The position numbers were made by a program, and so were the translations under genes. 64,000 bases of DNA from Agathobaculum sp. NTUH-O15-33 (GTDB lineage Bacteria; Bacillota; Clostridia; Oscillospirales; Butyricicoccaceae), in NCBI RefSeq assembly GCF_033193315.1, contig NZ_CP136187.1, positions 2,731,001 through 2,795,000 of the forward strand, read 5' to 3'. Of the stretch, positions 36,140 to 44,960 are shown piece after piece. Within the stretch, counting starts at the first letter, position 1, and every line of letters begins with the position of its first letter. Below the pieces are notes generated by a model. The model worked only from the letters and a program-made list of their open reading frames with translations, was not told the origin of the DNA and ran no database searches.

Positions 36140-36200
36140 CAAAAAAGCAGCTTTCCCGGATGCGGCTTGCAAGCCGTTTGCCGAGAAAGCTGTTTTACTC
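36140..36200 (-). terminator. Terminator after the ROK kinase gene
   Basis: The minus strand has AAACAGCTTTCTCGG pairing with CCGGGAAAGCTGCTTTTTT. The apex contains its own CGGCTTGCAAGCCG palindrome. Confidence 0.85.
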
Positions 36201-36212
36201 AAATTTCTTATA

Positions 36213-37133
36213 TCAGAGCATGGCCGCGCCGATCAGGCCGGCGTCGTTGCCAAGCTGCGCGACCACGAGCTTAGTGTTTCTTTCTTCACAGCGAAAGGTG
36301 TCGTGCTCGGTCAAACGGCGCAACGGCGCGAGCAGCTTTTCGCCGTAACCGGCCAGCCCGCCGCCCATCACGATGCATTCCGGCTGGAAGATGTTGATCA
36401 CGTTGGACAGGCCGCACGCCAAATTGCGGCAGTATTCCTCAAACAGCTCGATCGCGAGCTCGTCTCCCTCGTCCACCGCGTCGCAGATCATTTTGGCGTT
36501 GAGCTTTCCCTTGTACGGCATCATGCTGCTTTCGCGGCCGGCTTCCAGCGCCCGCTCGGCGAAATTTACAAAATGCATCGCCGAGGCGTATGCTTCCAAG
36601 CACCCCAAACGGCCGCAGTTGCACGGCTCGCCGCCCTGATGGATCACCATATGGCCTATTTCGCCCGCGATGTCGTTGAAGCCGGAATACAGCTTGCCGT
36701 CTATCACGATGCCGCCGCCCACGCCTGTGCCGAGCGTGATCATGACCACATCCTTCGCGTTTTGCGCCGCGCCCGCGATCGTTTCGCCAAGCGCCGCGCA
36801 GTTCGCGTCGTTATCCAGCCCCACCGGGCAGGAAAACTCCGGCTCGAACGCGTGCGCGAAACCGACCTCGTTCATGCCGAGATTGGTGCCGAAGATCAAA
36901 CGGCAGTTTGCCTTATCGAGCGAACCCGGCACGCCCAGACCGATCTGCGTCACCCGGTCGGGTTCTATGCCATGTTCGGCGCACAGGGCAAGCGCCAGCC
37001 GCTTCATATCAGCGCGCAGGCCGTCTGGGTCGCCGGTACGGGTCGGGCAGCTCTGCTTGCGCAGCAGCGAGCCGTCCTCGCCGCAAAGGGCCACCTTTAC
37101 GCTTGTGCCGCCCAGATCGATGCCAATTCTCAT
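36213..37133 (-). CDS. ROK-family glucokinase
   Basis: The 306-residue protein has ATP-binding GIDLGGTSVKVAL at the N-terminus, the catalytic GLDNDANCAALGE, and the ROK zinc motif CNCGRLGCLEAYAS. It most likely phosphorylates glucose at C6, though other sugars are possible. GGAGGAAG precedes the ATG. It follows hprK and the PHP gene on the same strand, a grouping concerned with carbon control. Confidence 0.92.
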   Translation of the reverse strand: MRIGIDLGGTSVKVALCGEDGSLLRKQSCPTRTGDPDGLRADMKRLALALCAEHGIEPDRVTQIGLGVPGSLDKANCRLIFGTNLGMNEVGFAHAFEPEFSCPVGLDNDANCAALGETIAGAAQNAKDVVMITLGTGVGGGIVIDGKLYSGFNDIAGEIGHMVIHQGGEPCNCGRLGCLEAYASAMHFVNFAERALEAGRESSMMPYKGKLNAKMICDAVDEGDELAIELFEEYCRNLACGLSNVINIFQPECIVMGGGLAGYGEKLLAPLRRLTEHDTFRCEERNTKLVVAQLGNDAGLIGAAML

Positions 37134-37157
37134 TCTCTCTTCCTCCTTTGGCCGCTT

Positions 37158-37880
37158 TTAAAATAAATGGACGCCCCGGCCCGTAAAATAAGCGTTCAGC
37201 CGCTCCACGCTGCTATTGATCACCAGTTCCTCCGGAAATTCGATCTCCTCCAGCATGGCGAGCGCGCCGTCCACCCGGCCCACGGTGAATTCAATGTGTG
37301 AATCGCTGTTGACCACGACCGGCACCTCGTATTTCTTGCACAGGCGCGCGATCTCGGCGCAGTTTTCCCGGCTGCCCGGACGAATGTGCAGCGAATTGTT
37401 ATTGATCTCCACAATTTTTCCATATTCGTTGCAGCGGGAAATAATATATTCCATATCAAACGGAAATTTGTTGTTGCCCGGATGTCCAAGCGCGTTCACC
37501 TGCGGATTGTGCAGCACGGCTTCGAGCGCTTCGGTGTGCTTTGCGCGGGTAGCGGGCGGGTAGCAATCATCGTGAAACGAAGCGAGGGCGAACTCGACCG
37601 CGTGCATGCCCCGGCCGCCCATTTCGTCAACATGGCCGTCCGGCGCGCAAATATTCAGTTCAACGCCGCGGATCACGGTTACGCCCTCCATCTGCCGGGG
37701 GATAATATCGAGATTGGCAAAGTGCCACTGATGCGCGCCGTCCTCCATGGCGGGGCCGTGGTTGGTGATACCAATGGCGACAAGTCCGGCTCTCTGCGCG
37801 CCTTGCGCCATTTCGCGGAGCGAGCTGTAGGCGTGGTCGGATACGCTGGTGTGTGTGTGCAGGTCTGCGACGATTTTCAT
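37158..37880 (-). CDS. PHP-domain phosphatase (YcdX-like)
   Basis: The 240-residue PHP fold has metal motifs DLHTHTSVSDHAYSS, GITNHGP, GVELNI, ALASFHDD, LGHPGN and VNSDSHI. The YcdX group hydrolyses small phosphate esters; the exact substrate is unknown. AAAGGAG lies upstream at a rather long spacing. It sits between hprK and the ROK kinase gene. Confidence 0.9.
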   Translation of the reverse strand: MKIVADLHTHTSVSDHAYSSLREMAQGAQRAGLVAIGITNHGPAMEDGAHQWHFANLDIIPRQMEGVTVIRGVELNICAPDGHVDEMGGRGMHAVEFALASFHDDCYPPATRAKHTEALEAVLHNPQVNALGHPGNNKFPFDMEYIISRCNEYGKIVEINNNSLHIRPGSRENCAEIARLCKKYEVPVVVNSDSHIEFTVGRVDGALAMLEEIEFPEELVINSSVERLNAYFTGRGVHLF

Positions 37881-37940
37881 ATAGTACTATAATCTCCTTT
37901 GTTCATACAAAACGTACCCGTTGCCATAAACGGGCGGCCA

Positions 37941-38012
37941 AAGGTCGCCCCTGCGGAAACACAAGGGGCTGAAAAGCAAACCCTCCGTACCGTAGGGGCG
38001 ACCCGCGGTCGC
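37941..38012. repeat. Intergenic inverted repeat of the GTAGGGGCGACC type
   Basis: GGTCGCCCCTGCGG and CCGTAGGGGCGACC pair with one mismatch across about 40 bases. Both arms have further local palindromes (GGGCGGCCAAAGGTCGCCC). The motif resembles the arms in the 190-bp tandem array at 43532. It lies between the PHP and hprK genes. Confidence 0.65.
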
Positions 38013-38038
38013 CAGCGTGCAGCGACGCTGCGTATTTT

Positions 38039-38971
38039 TTAGTTGCCGTACTGCCGGAGCATGCGCTCCTGCAATTCCTTGGCGGCGTTAAAGCCCATCT
38101 TCTTCTGGCGGTCGTTCATGGCGGCGACCTCGATGATCACCGCGAGGTTGCGCCCGGGCTTGACCGGAATGGTAAGGCTGGGCACGGCGATATCGAGGAT
38201 GCTGGTCGTCTGCCCGTCCAGCCCCAAGCGGTCGTACTGCTTGCCGTCCTCCCAAGGCTCCAAATTGATGACGAGTTCGACCTTTTCGGTCATTTTGATC
38301 GCGCCGACGCCGAAGATGCGGCGCACATCGACAATGCCGATGCCGCGCAGCTCGATAAAGTGGCGGATGACTTCGGGCGCGGTGCCGACAAGGGTCTTGT
38401 CCGAAACGCGCTTGATCTCGACCGCGTCGTCCGCGATCAGGCGGTGGCCGCGCTTGACAAGCTCGATCGCGGTTTCGGATTTACCGACGCCGGAATCGCC
38501 CAAAAGCAGCACGCCTTCGCCGTAAATTTCGATCAGCACGCCGTGCAGCGTGATGCGCGGCGCGAGATTCACCTTTAAAGAGGCGATGATCGCGCTCATC
38601 ACGGTAGAAGTAAATTCGTTGGTGCGCAGAATCGGCACCTTATATTTTTCCGCCGCCGCCATGCACTCGGGAAAAACGTCGATATTGCGGGAAATGATCA
38701 TTGCGGGAATGCCGGTGGCGAACAGCCGGTCAAAGCTGGCGCTTCGCGCTTCGGGATCGAGCTGCTCCATATAGCTGGTTTCGACCTTGCCCATGATCTG
38801 GATACGGTTGGGATCGAAGAAATCATAAAAACCGGCCAGCTGCAGGCCGGGACGGCTGACGTCGTCCTTGGTGATCTCTATCTTTTCAAAGCCTTCCGGG
38901 CCATGGACGACCTCGAAGTTGAATTCCTGCACCAAATCACCCAGACTAACGCCGAACTCTTTTAACTGCAT
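38039..38971 (-). CDS. hprK: HPr kinase/phosphorylase
   Basis: The 310-residue protein has an N-terminal domain, then the kinase domain with P-loop LLGDSGVGKSETAIEL near residue 150 and the HprK signature ELRGIGIVDVRRIFGVGAI. It phosphorylates Ser46 of HPr in response to glycolytic intermediates and controls catabolite repression in Firmicutes. ATG 38971 is chosen, with AAGGGAG upstream; an upstream in-frame ATG has no such site. Confidence 0.96.
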   Translation of the reverse strand: MQLKEFGVSLGDLVQEFNFEVVHGPEGFEKIEITKDDVSRPGLQLAGFYDFFDPNRIQIMGKVETSYMEQLDPEARSASFDRLFATGIPAMIISRNIDVFPECMAAAEKYKVPILRTNEFTSTVMSAIIASLKVNLAPRITLHGVLIEIYGEGVLLLGDSGVGKSETAIELVKRGHRLIADDAVEIKRVSDKTLVGTAPEVIRHFIELRGIGIVDVRRIFGVGAIKMTEKVELVINLEPWEDGKQYDRLGLDGQTTSILDIAVPSLTIPVKPGRNLAVIIEVAAMNDRQKKMGFNAAKELQERMLRQYGN

Positions 38972-39180
38972 GTGGTTTCTCCCTTCTTCTATTTCGACAC
39001 ACACCGCGCGCGAAGCGGCTTTACCCGCCGCAGCTTTACCGGCATGGTGAAAAATTTGCTCCCGGATTATCTGTTATAACCGTATTATACCCCAGATTCG
39101 CCACCTTTTCAACGGTTTTCCAGCTCTCCCCTGCAAAACACAGAAAAACCGAAAAAGCATATCTTTTTTTCACAAAGCGC

Positions 39181-39209
39181 TTGCATTTGGCAGAAGTTTG
39201 TGGTAATAT
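39181..39209 (+). promoter_or_regulatory. Promoter of rpmB
   Basis: TTGCAT (39181-39186), a 17-base spacer, then TAATAT (39204-39209), followed by a purine-rich leader. Confidence 0.65.
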
Positions 39210-39251
39210 AATATGCGTTACTCAATGCGTGGAAAAAGGAGGTGCAGGAAA

Positions 39252-39440
39252 ATGGCAAAGTGCGATATTTGCGGCAAGGGCGTTACCTTTGGTATTCAGG
39301 TTTCTCACTCTCATCGCCGTTCTAATCGGACGTGGAAGCCGAACGTTCGCCGTGTCAAGGCTCTTATCGACGGTACTCCCCGCCATGTCAACGTATGTAC
39401 TCGGTGCCTCCGCTCCGGCAAGGTTACTCGTGCGGTCTGA
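39252..39440 (+). CDS. rpmB: 50S ribosomal protein L28
   Basis: The 62-residue protein begins MAKCDICGKGVTFGIQVSHSH. It is the zinc-binding (C+) form, with cysteine pairs CDIC and CTRC. It is part of the large ribosomal subunit. AAAGGAGGTG lies upstream of ATG 39252. It is a single gene with its own promoter and terminator. Confidence 0.96.
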   Translation: MAKCDICGKGVTFGIQVSHSHRRSNRTWKPNVRRVKALIDGTPRHVNVCTRCLRSGKVTRAV

Positions 39441-39471
39441 TTTTATCAGAGCAAACGTTGAAAAGCATCCT

Positions 39472-39502
39472 AAGCGCTCTGCTTGCAGAGCGCTTTTCTA
39501 TT
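39472..39502 (+). terminator. Terminator after rpmB
   Basis: AAGCGCTCTGC and GCAGAGCGCTT form an 11-bp stem with a two-base loop as drawn (in practice a tetraloop), followed by TTCTATT. Confidence 0.85.
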
Positions 39503-39537
39503 GACATTCTTTCAAAATCCGTAGGTGAGTGTTACCC

Positions 39538-40224
39538 ATGAAAAAAGCATTCCGCCCCGCCTTCGCCGTGACTGTTCCGGTGCTGTGCGGCTATCTGTTT
39601 ATCGGCTTCGCGTTCGGCGTTATGCTGCGGGACGCGGGCTTCGCGCCCCCTTGGGCGTTTCTTTCCAGCTTGACGATCTACGCGGGCTCGGGGCAGTATT
39701 TGCTCGTTTCGCTGTTATCCGCCAACGCTTCTCTCGTTACCGTCGCGGTGATGACGCTGCTTTTAAACTGCCGCCACATATTTTACGGCCTATCCTTTTT
39801 AGAGCAGTTTCAGCAGATGGGCAAGGCAAAACCGTACATGATCTTTTCGCTGACCGACGAAACCTATTCCCTGCTCTGCTCGCTCAAAACGCCGGAGGGC
39901 GTCGACCCGAGCGCCATGCGGTTTGCGATCGCGCTGCTCGATCAAAGCTACTGGATCATCGGCTCGGTCATCGGCGCTGTAATCGGCGGCGTTTTGCCGT
40001 TCGATTCGACCGGTATCGACTTTGCGATGACCGCGCTTTTCACCGTCATCTTTGTCGAGCAATGGAAGAGCAGCAAATGCCATATCCCCGCCTTTCTCGG
40101 GCTGGGCGCGGCGGCCGTATCGCTCGCGCTGCTTGGGCCGGATCAGTTCATCCTGCCCGCCATGCTGGCCATTTGCGTTATGCTGGTCGCCATGCGCGGC
40201 AAGCTGTCTAAGGAGGTGGCGTAA
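39538..40224 (+). CDS. azlC: Branched-chain amino acid exporter, AzlC subunit
   Basis: The 228-residue membrane protein has about seven helices and AzlC family features GYLFIGFAFGVMLRDAGF, YAGSGQYLLVSLL and LNCRHIFYGLSFL. With AzlD it exports branched-chain amino acids or analogues. ATG 39538 has TAGGTGAG eight bases upstream. The azlD start follows immediately. Confidence 0.92.
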   Translation: MKKAFRPAFAVTVPVLCGYLFIGFAFGVMLRDAGFAPPWAFLSSLTIYAGSGQYLLVSLLSANASLVTVAVMTLLLNCRHIFYGLSFLEQFQQMGKAKPYMIFSLTDETYSLLCSLKTPEGVDPSAMRFAIALLDQSYWIIGSVIGAVIGGVLPFDSTGIDFAMTALFTVIFVEQWKSSKCHIPAFLGLGAAAVSLALLGPDQFILPAMLAICVMLVAMRGKLSKEVA

Positions 40225-40554
40225 GTGAGTTTCGGACGCACGCTCGCCATGATCCTTGTCGCCGCCGTGTGCACCTTTGCCACGCGCGTGGCCCCTTTCC
40301 TGCTTTTCAACGGGAAAAAGCCCATTCCGCCCATCGTCCGCTATTTGGGCGAAGCGCTGCCGCCCGCGGTGATTGCGCTGCTGGTGGTGTACTGTGTCAA
40401 AAATGTGAGCTGGGTCTCCGCGCCGCATGGCGCGCCCGAGCTGCTTTGCATTGCCGTCGTCGCGCTTTTACATGCGTGGAAACGCAACAACCTGCTTTCC
40501 ATCGGCGTGGGCACGGCGCTATATATGTTTTTGGTGCAGGCTGTTTTTATTTAA
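40225..40554 (+). CDS. azlD: Branched-chain amino acid exporter, AzlD subunit
   Basis: The 109-residue protein has three to four membrane helices and the family stretch FATRVAPFLLFNGKKPIPPIVRYLGEALPPAVIALLVVYC in two halves. It starts at GTG 40225, directly after the azlC stop, so it is translationally coupled. It is the small partner of AzlC. Confidence 0.92.
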   Translation: MSFGRTLAMILVAAVCTFATRVAPFLLFNGKKPIPPIVRYLGEALPPAVIALLVVYCVKNVSWVSAPHGAPELLCIAVVALLHAWKRNNLLSIGVGTALYMFLVQAVFI

Positions 40555-40629
40555 AATTGCTGAAAGACATGGGTTTACCATGTCTTTTATTTTTGGTAAA
40601 ATAAGTACAGCTATTAAAGGAGAATTTTG

Positions 40630-42795
40630 ATGGAAACAATGATACAGATCTTGGCCCGCGAGCTGGGCCAAAAGGAAGAGCATGTCAAAAACGTCGTTCA
40701 GCTTCTGGACGAGGGCAACACCGTCCCCTTTATCGCGCGCTACCGCAAGGAAATGCACGGCACGATGGACGACCAGCTGATCCGCACGCTGGCCGACCGG
40801 CTGGCGTATCTGCGCAGTTTAGAGGAAAAGCGCGCGGATATTCTCGCTTCCATCGAAGCGCAGGACAAGCTGACGGACGAACTGCAAGCCGCGATCATGC
40901 AAGCGCAAACGTTGGCCGCGCTGGACGACCTTTACCGCCCCTATCGCCCCAAGCGCCGCACGCGCGCGTCGATCGCGCGCGAAAAGGGGCTGCAGCCTTT
41001 ATCCGAAGCGCTGCTTGCCGCGCGCAGTCCCATCCCCACCGCCGAGGAACTGGCCGCCCCCTATGTTGACCCGGAAAAGGAGGTCGCGACCGCGGAGGAG
41101 GCGCTCGCGGGCGCGTGCGACATCATAGCGGAAAACATATCGGACGACGCTTCGCTCCGCGGCCGCCTGCGCGGGCTCATCCATCGCACCGGCGTGCTCC
41201 ACACCGCCGGGCTGGATGACGAAGACGCGGTTTATGCCATGTACCGTGAATTTTCCGAGCCGGTGCGCAAATTGCAAAGTCACCGCGTGCTGGCCATCAA
41301 CCGTGGCGAAAAGGAAGGCAAGCTAAAGGTGACCCTTACCGTGGACGACGCGGAAGCGATGGTGAACCTGAACCGCGCTGTGCTGCACCCCAAAAATCCG
41401 TTCGGTGAGCTGCTGCGCGCCACCACGGCGGACAGCTGGAGCCGTTTGCTGTTTCCCTCGCTTGAGCGAGAGCTACGAAACGAGCTGACCGACGCGGCAA
41501 GCGAGCAGGCAATTAAAACCTTCGCGCTCAACCTGCGTCCGCTGCTGTTGCAGCCGCCCATCAAAAACCGCGTGACGCTTGGCTTTGACCCAGCCTACCG
41601 CACCGGCTGCAAGCTGGCTGTGGTGGACGAGACCGGCAAGGTACTGGAAACGGCGGTGATCTACCCTACGCCGCCGCACAAAAAGATAGAGGACGCAAAA
41701 AAGACCCTGAAGCGCCTTTGCGACCGGCACCATATTTCCTGTATCGCGATCGGCAACGGCACGGCTTCCAAGGAAAGCGAGATCTTTGTGGCCGAATTTA
41801 TTCGCGAATACGGCGGCGCGCTTTCCTATATGGTGGTATCCGAAGCGGGCGCTTCGGTTTATTCCGCTTCCAAGCTGGGCGCGGAGGAATTTCCGGAATT
41901 TGACGTTTCCCTTCGTTCGGCGGTATCGATCGCCCGGCGGCTGCAAGACCCGCTCGCCGAGCTGGTCAAGATCGATCCCAAGGCGATCGGCGTGGGCCAA
42001 TACCAGCACGACATGCCACAGGCGCGGCTCAGCGAAGCGCTGGACGGCGTGGTGGAGGACTGTGTCAGCTCGGTCGGTGTGGATCTGAACACGGCTTCGC
42101 CCGCGCTGCTGAGCCGGGTCGCGGGCGTCACGGGCGCGGTATCCAAAAATATTGCCGCCTACCGCGAGCAAAACGGACGGTTTGAGAGCCGGAGACAGCT
42201 ATTAAAGGTAAAGGGCCTAGGCCCCAAGGCATACGAGCAATGCGCGGGCTTTCTGCGCGTGCCTGAAAGCGCCAACCCGCTCGACCGGACGGCGGTACAT
42301 CCCGAATCCTACAAAGCGGCCGAAACGCTGCTCACGCTGTGCGGCTATACCGTGCAGGACGCGGCGGCGGGCAAGCTTGGCGAGCTGACCGCGCGCGTGC
42401 GCGAGCTGGGCCGCGAAAACGCGGCGGAGCGCTGCGGCGTCGGCGTGCCGACGCTGGACGATATTGTTTCCGAGCTGCAAAAGCCCGGCCGCGACCCGCG
42501 CGACGAGCTGCCGCCCCCGCTGCTGCGTTCGGACGTGTTGGATCTGAACGATCTAAAGCCCGGCATGCAGCTGACCGGCACGGTGCGCAATGTAGCCGAT
42601 TTCGGCGCGTTCGTCGACATCGGCGTGCATCAGGACGGGCTGGTCCATATCTCGCAGTGCTGCAATAAGTTCATCCGCCACCCCTCCGAGGTGCTGACGG
42701 TGGGCGATATCGTCAATGTGGTCGTTCTCTCTGTAGACCCCAAAACGCACCGCATTTCCCTATCAATCAAACAAGCTTCGACACCAAAACAGTAA
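40630..42795 (+). CDS. tex: Tex-family RNA-binding transcription accessory protein
   Basis: The 721-residue protein has an N-terminal helical region (TVPFIARYRKEMHGTMDD), a YqgF/RNase H-like domain (LGFDPAYRTGCKLAVVDETG), helix-hairpin-helix motifs (SVGVDLNTASPALLSRVAGV) and a C-terminal S1 domain (GMQLTGTVRNVADFGAFVDIGVHQDGLVHIS). Tex binds nucleic acids and influences transcription; its detailed function is not settled. AAAGGAG precedes ATG 40630. Confidence 0.95.
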   Translation: METMIQILARELGQKEEHVKNVVQLLDEGNTVPFIARYRKEMHGTMDDQLIRTLADRLAYLRSLEEKRADILASIEAQDKLTDELQAAIMQAQTLAALDDLYRPYRPKRRTRASIAREKGLQPLSEALLAARSPIPTAEELAAPYVDPEKEVATAEEALAGACDIIAENISDDASLRGRLRGLIHRTGVLHTAGLDDEDAVYAMYREFSEPVRKLQSHRVLAINRGEKEGKLKVTLTVDDAEAMVNLNRAVLHPKNPFGELLRATTADSWSRLLFPSLERELRNELTDAASEQAIKTFALNLRPLLLQPPIKNRVTLGFDPAYRTGCKLAVVDETGKVLETAVIYPTPPHKKIEDAKKTLKRLCDRHHISCIAIGNGTASKESEIFVAEFIREYGGALSYMVVSEAGASVYSASKLGAEEFPEFDVSLRSAVSIARRLQDPLAELVKIDPKAIGVGQYQHDMPQARLSEALDGVVEDCVSSVGVDLNTASPALLSRVAGVTGAVSKNIAAYREQNGRFESRRQLLKVKGLGPKAYEQCAGFLRVPESANPLDRTAVHPESYKAAETLLTLCGYTVQDAAAGKLGELTARVRELGRENAAERCGVGVPTLDDIVSELQKPGRDPRDELPPPLLRSDVLDLNDLKPGMQLTGTVRNVADFGAFVDIGVHQDGLVHISQCCNKFIRHPSEVLTVGDIVNVVVLSVDPKTHRISLSIKQASTPKQ

Positions 42796-42837
42796 AAATG
42801 ACCGCCCGGTCACTCAATCGGGCGGTCATTTTTTATT
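42795..42837 (+). terminator. Terminator after tex
   Basis: AAAATGACCGCCCG and CGGGCGGTCATTTTTT pair across about ten bases and end in a T-run. It overlaps the 3' end of the convergent 74-residue ORF. Confidence 0.9.
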
Positions 42838-43034
42838 CTTTTCTCGATCGCGCTGTCCATCTCGTCGAAGTGCCTGACCGTTTCCCGGCGCAGCGGCGCG
42901 GCTATGACCTCGTCCGGTTCAAGCATGACGCAGCTTTCACACATACCAAATACATTAACGGTGATGCCGGGCAGTCTGCATTTTTCAGACTCATAGTAAA
43001 CGCACCATTTGTTGAGGCATTCGTCGGTGATCAT
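42810..43034 (-). CDS. Small Cys-rich hypothetical protein, 74 residues
   Basis: ATG 43034 follows GGGAGGTGAT at good spacing. The product has cysteines in DECLNKWCVYYESEKC and GMCESC, which suggests metal binding, and a charged C-terminal helix. I do not recognise a family. It is convergent with tex. Confidence 0.7.
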   Translation of the reverse strand: MITDECLNKWCVYYESEKCRLPGITVNVFGMCESCVMLEPDEVIAAPLRRETVRHFDEMDSAIEKRIKNDRPIE

Positions 43035-43145
43035 GTTATCACCTCCCGCCTTATTATACGGCATTCGGGCCTCTTTGTATCTCACAGAAATTTATATCAG
43101 AAATTTCTGGTTTACCATATGATGGGGACTTCTGTTAGAATCAAT

Positions 43146-43331
43146 ATGGTGATAGCGGTGAGATTTACTTATAATCAGGCACAGAATAAAGAAGAAACGA
43201 CCTATAAATCTTTATATATCAAAAAATCTCTGGTTGCAAAAATCGATCGAATCGCATTGATCAACAACACCAGCTGGAACAACATTGTCATCTCCATGAT
43301 CGAATATTGCCTTGAAAATGATGATCCGTAA
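43146..43331 (+). CDS. Ribbon-helix-helix-like small protein
   Basis: The frame encodes about 61 residues ending with YKSLYIKKSLVAKIDRIAL and NNTSWNNIVISMIEYCLEN. This pattern (a beta strand then two helices) fits Arc/CopG-type DNA-binding proteins. Its bases are much richer in A and T than the neighbours, and no convincing ribosome site precedes the ATG, so the start is uncertain. It sits at the left edge of a long repeat-filled gap. Confidence 0.5.
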   Translation: MVIAVRFTYNQAQNKEETTYKSLYIKKSLVAKIDRIALINNTSWNNIVISMIEYCLENDDP

Positions 43332-44156
43332 AGAGCTTGCGGCTCCCGCCGCGGGGGCGAAAGGGAGCGGACACCTAACGTTTTCCCTTCCCTCTCGACT
43401 TCCACTCTTTCCCTGCGTCCTATCTGGGGCGGCGCTTGCCGTCTCTTTTTTAATACCTAGCGTTTTATGGTGCTGTACCGGGTTCCAAGGGATTCAGTGG
43501 ACGGGTTGCTTCGCTTGGCCAGACCGGCCTAGTTTCGCGCGCCCACTTTTGCTGGGGCTGCGTTCTCGGCGCGCCGAGGGCGTCGCGCCCTACAAATTCG
43601 GTGGGAGATAACCCGTTTGCGGCGGTAGCAACCATTTCGTTGTAGGGCGGGATGCCTCGGCACACCGCTCGCGGCTACCGCCGCGCATTTTATCGCGAGC
43701 GCCAGCGAACCTCCTAAAAAAGTTTCGCGCGCCCACGTTTACTGGAGCTGCATTCTCGGCGCGCCGAGGGCGTCGCGCCCTACAAATTCGGTGGGAGATA
43801 ACCCATTTGCGGCGGCAGCAACCATTTTGTTGTAGGGCGGGACGCCTCGGCCCGCCGGTCGCGGCTACCGCCGCGCATTTTATCGCGAGCGCCAGCGAAC
43901 CTCCTAAAAAAGTTTCGCGCGCCCACGTTTACTGGAGCTGCGTTCTCGGCGCGCCGAGGGCGGCGCGCCCTACAAATTCGATGGGAGATAACCCATTTGC
44001 GGCGGTAGCAACCATTTTGTCGTAGGGCGGGACGCCTCGGCCCGCCGCTCGCGGCTACCGCCGCGCATTTTATCGCGAACACAGTGAGCCACCAAAACGC
44101 GCCATAAACCGTCAATATTCCGCAAATGCCAAAACCATATTCCTAAAAATGACCGT
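43332..44156. other. 825-base gene-free stretch with tandem repeats
   Basis: No gene is supported here. The first 200 bases are unremarkable GC-rich sequence. From 43532 three copies of a 190-bp unit fill the rest, ending close to the DUF1275 gene. Confidence 0.8.
43532..44087. repeat. Three tandem copies of a 190-bp unit with internal hairpins
   Basis: Units begin at 43532, 43722 and 43912 (GTTTCGCGCGCCCAC). Each contains the palindrome CTCGGCGCGCCGAG, an imperfect 20-bp inverted repeat (GCCGAGGGCGTCGCGCCCTA with TAGGGCGGGACGCCTCGGC) around a 45-60 base loop, and the tail GCGAGCGCCAGCGAACCTCC. The units differ at scattered single bases and the third lacks the last few bases. Part of the tail recurs in repeat copy D at 55134. 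Confidence 0.88.
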
Positions 44157-44846
44157 TCATTCCCTAATGTTTTCCTCTTCCTTAACGAACATCACGCAGA
44201 ACACCACCGCCAAAAGCGCGCATGCCGCAAGCACAGCCTTCTCCGCGAACCAGCCGGTCAGCATACCGCCAACCACAGCGCCAAGGATGAAAAACAAAAT
44301 GATCGAATAGTAAACAAGCCCCCTGCGCCGCGCGTTCACATCGCCGTTTCGCCGCCAAATGACGAGCTGCTCCGTACCTGAACGCAGGTTGCCCGTGCAC
44401 ATCGTCGTGGCAAAGGCGCTGCCCTGCACCTTGCGGAAGCTTTCCACCTGCATGGCGCACACGAACGATACCGCCGTATTGACCGCCATGTTATAGGCCT
44501 GCGGCGCGAACGCCGTCACGGCGAGCAGAATCAGCTCCGCCAGCACGACTACCTGCCGCCAGTGGATATTGATATCCTGATCCTGTTTTCCCTGATAATG
44601 CCCCCGAATCAGCTCTACCGCGATCACGCCGAACGCAAACGCCGCGATCGGCAGCAGATAACGCAGGGCGTGTGCCCACTTTCCCTGCGACAGATCAAGC
44701 CCCAGCAGAACAATATTGCCGGTCTGCGCGTTTGCAAAAACGCCGCCCCGGCACAGATACGTATAAACATCCAAAAAGCCGCCGACAATCGCCAGCAGCG
44801 CCCCCAGCACAAACGATTCGGACATCTGCCCGCGCACTCGTTTCAC
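44157..44846 (-). CDS. DUF1275 (YoaK-like) membrane protein
   Basis: The 229-residue protein has about six membrane helices and the family pattern AIVGGFLDVYTYLCRGGVFANAQTGNIVLLGLDL near the start. It belongs to a family of unknown function. GTG 44846 is chosen because AAAGGGGAGG lies about eight bases upstream; the next ATG (44825) has no such site. It lies between the repeat array and the atp operon terminator. Confidence 0.88.
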   Translation of the reverse strand: MKRVRGQMSESFVLGALLAIVGGFLDVYTYLCRGGVFANAQTGNIVLLGLDLSQGKWAHALRYLLPIAAFAFGVIAVELIRGHYQGKQDQDINIHWRQVVVLAELILLAVTAFAPQAYNMAVNTAVSFVCAMQVESFRKVQGSAFATTMCTGNLRSGTEQLVIWRRNGDVNARRRGLVYYSIILFFILGAVVGGMLTGWFAEKAVLAACALLAVVFCVMFVKEEENIRE

Positions 44847-44921
44847 CGGAAATCGCCTCCCCTTTGTATCTATCACCGCCCTATCATACCATAAATCGCG
44901 CGGGCACGCGAGCGGAATACG

Positions 44922-44960
44922 AAAAAAACGCGCTGCAATCATGATTGCAGCGCGTTTTTT
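44922..44960. terminator. Terminator of the atp operon
   Basis: AAAAAACGCGCTGCAATCAT is followed by its exact inverse ATGATTGCAGCGCGTTTTTT. It lies directly at the atpC stop and upstream of the DUF1275 gene. Confidence 0.93.

Noticed and set aside
43532..44087. Possible CRISPR array from regularly spaced repeats
   Set aside because: The whole 190-bp unit is repeated without unique spacers and no cas gene is near.
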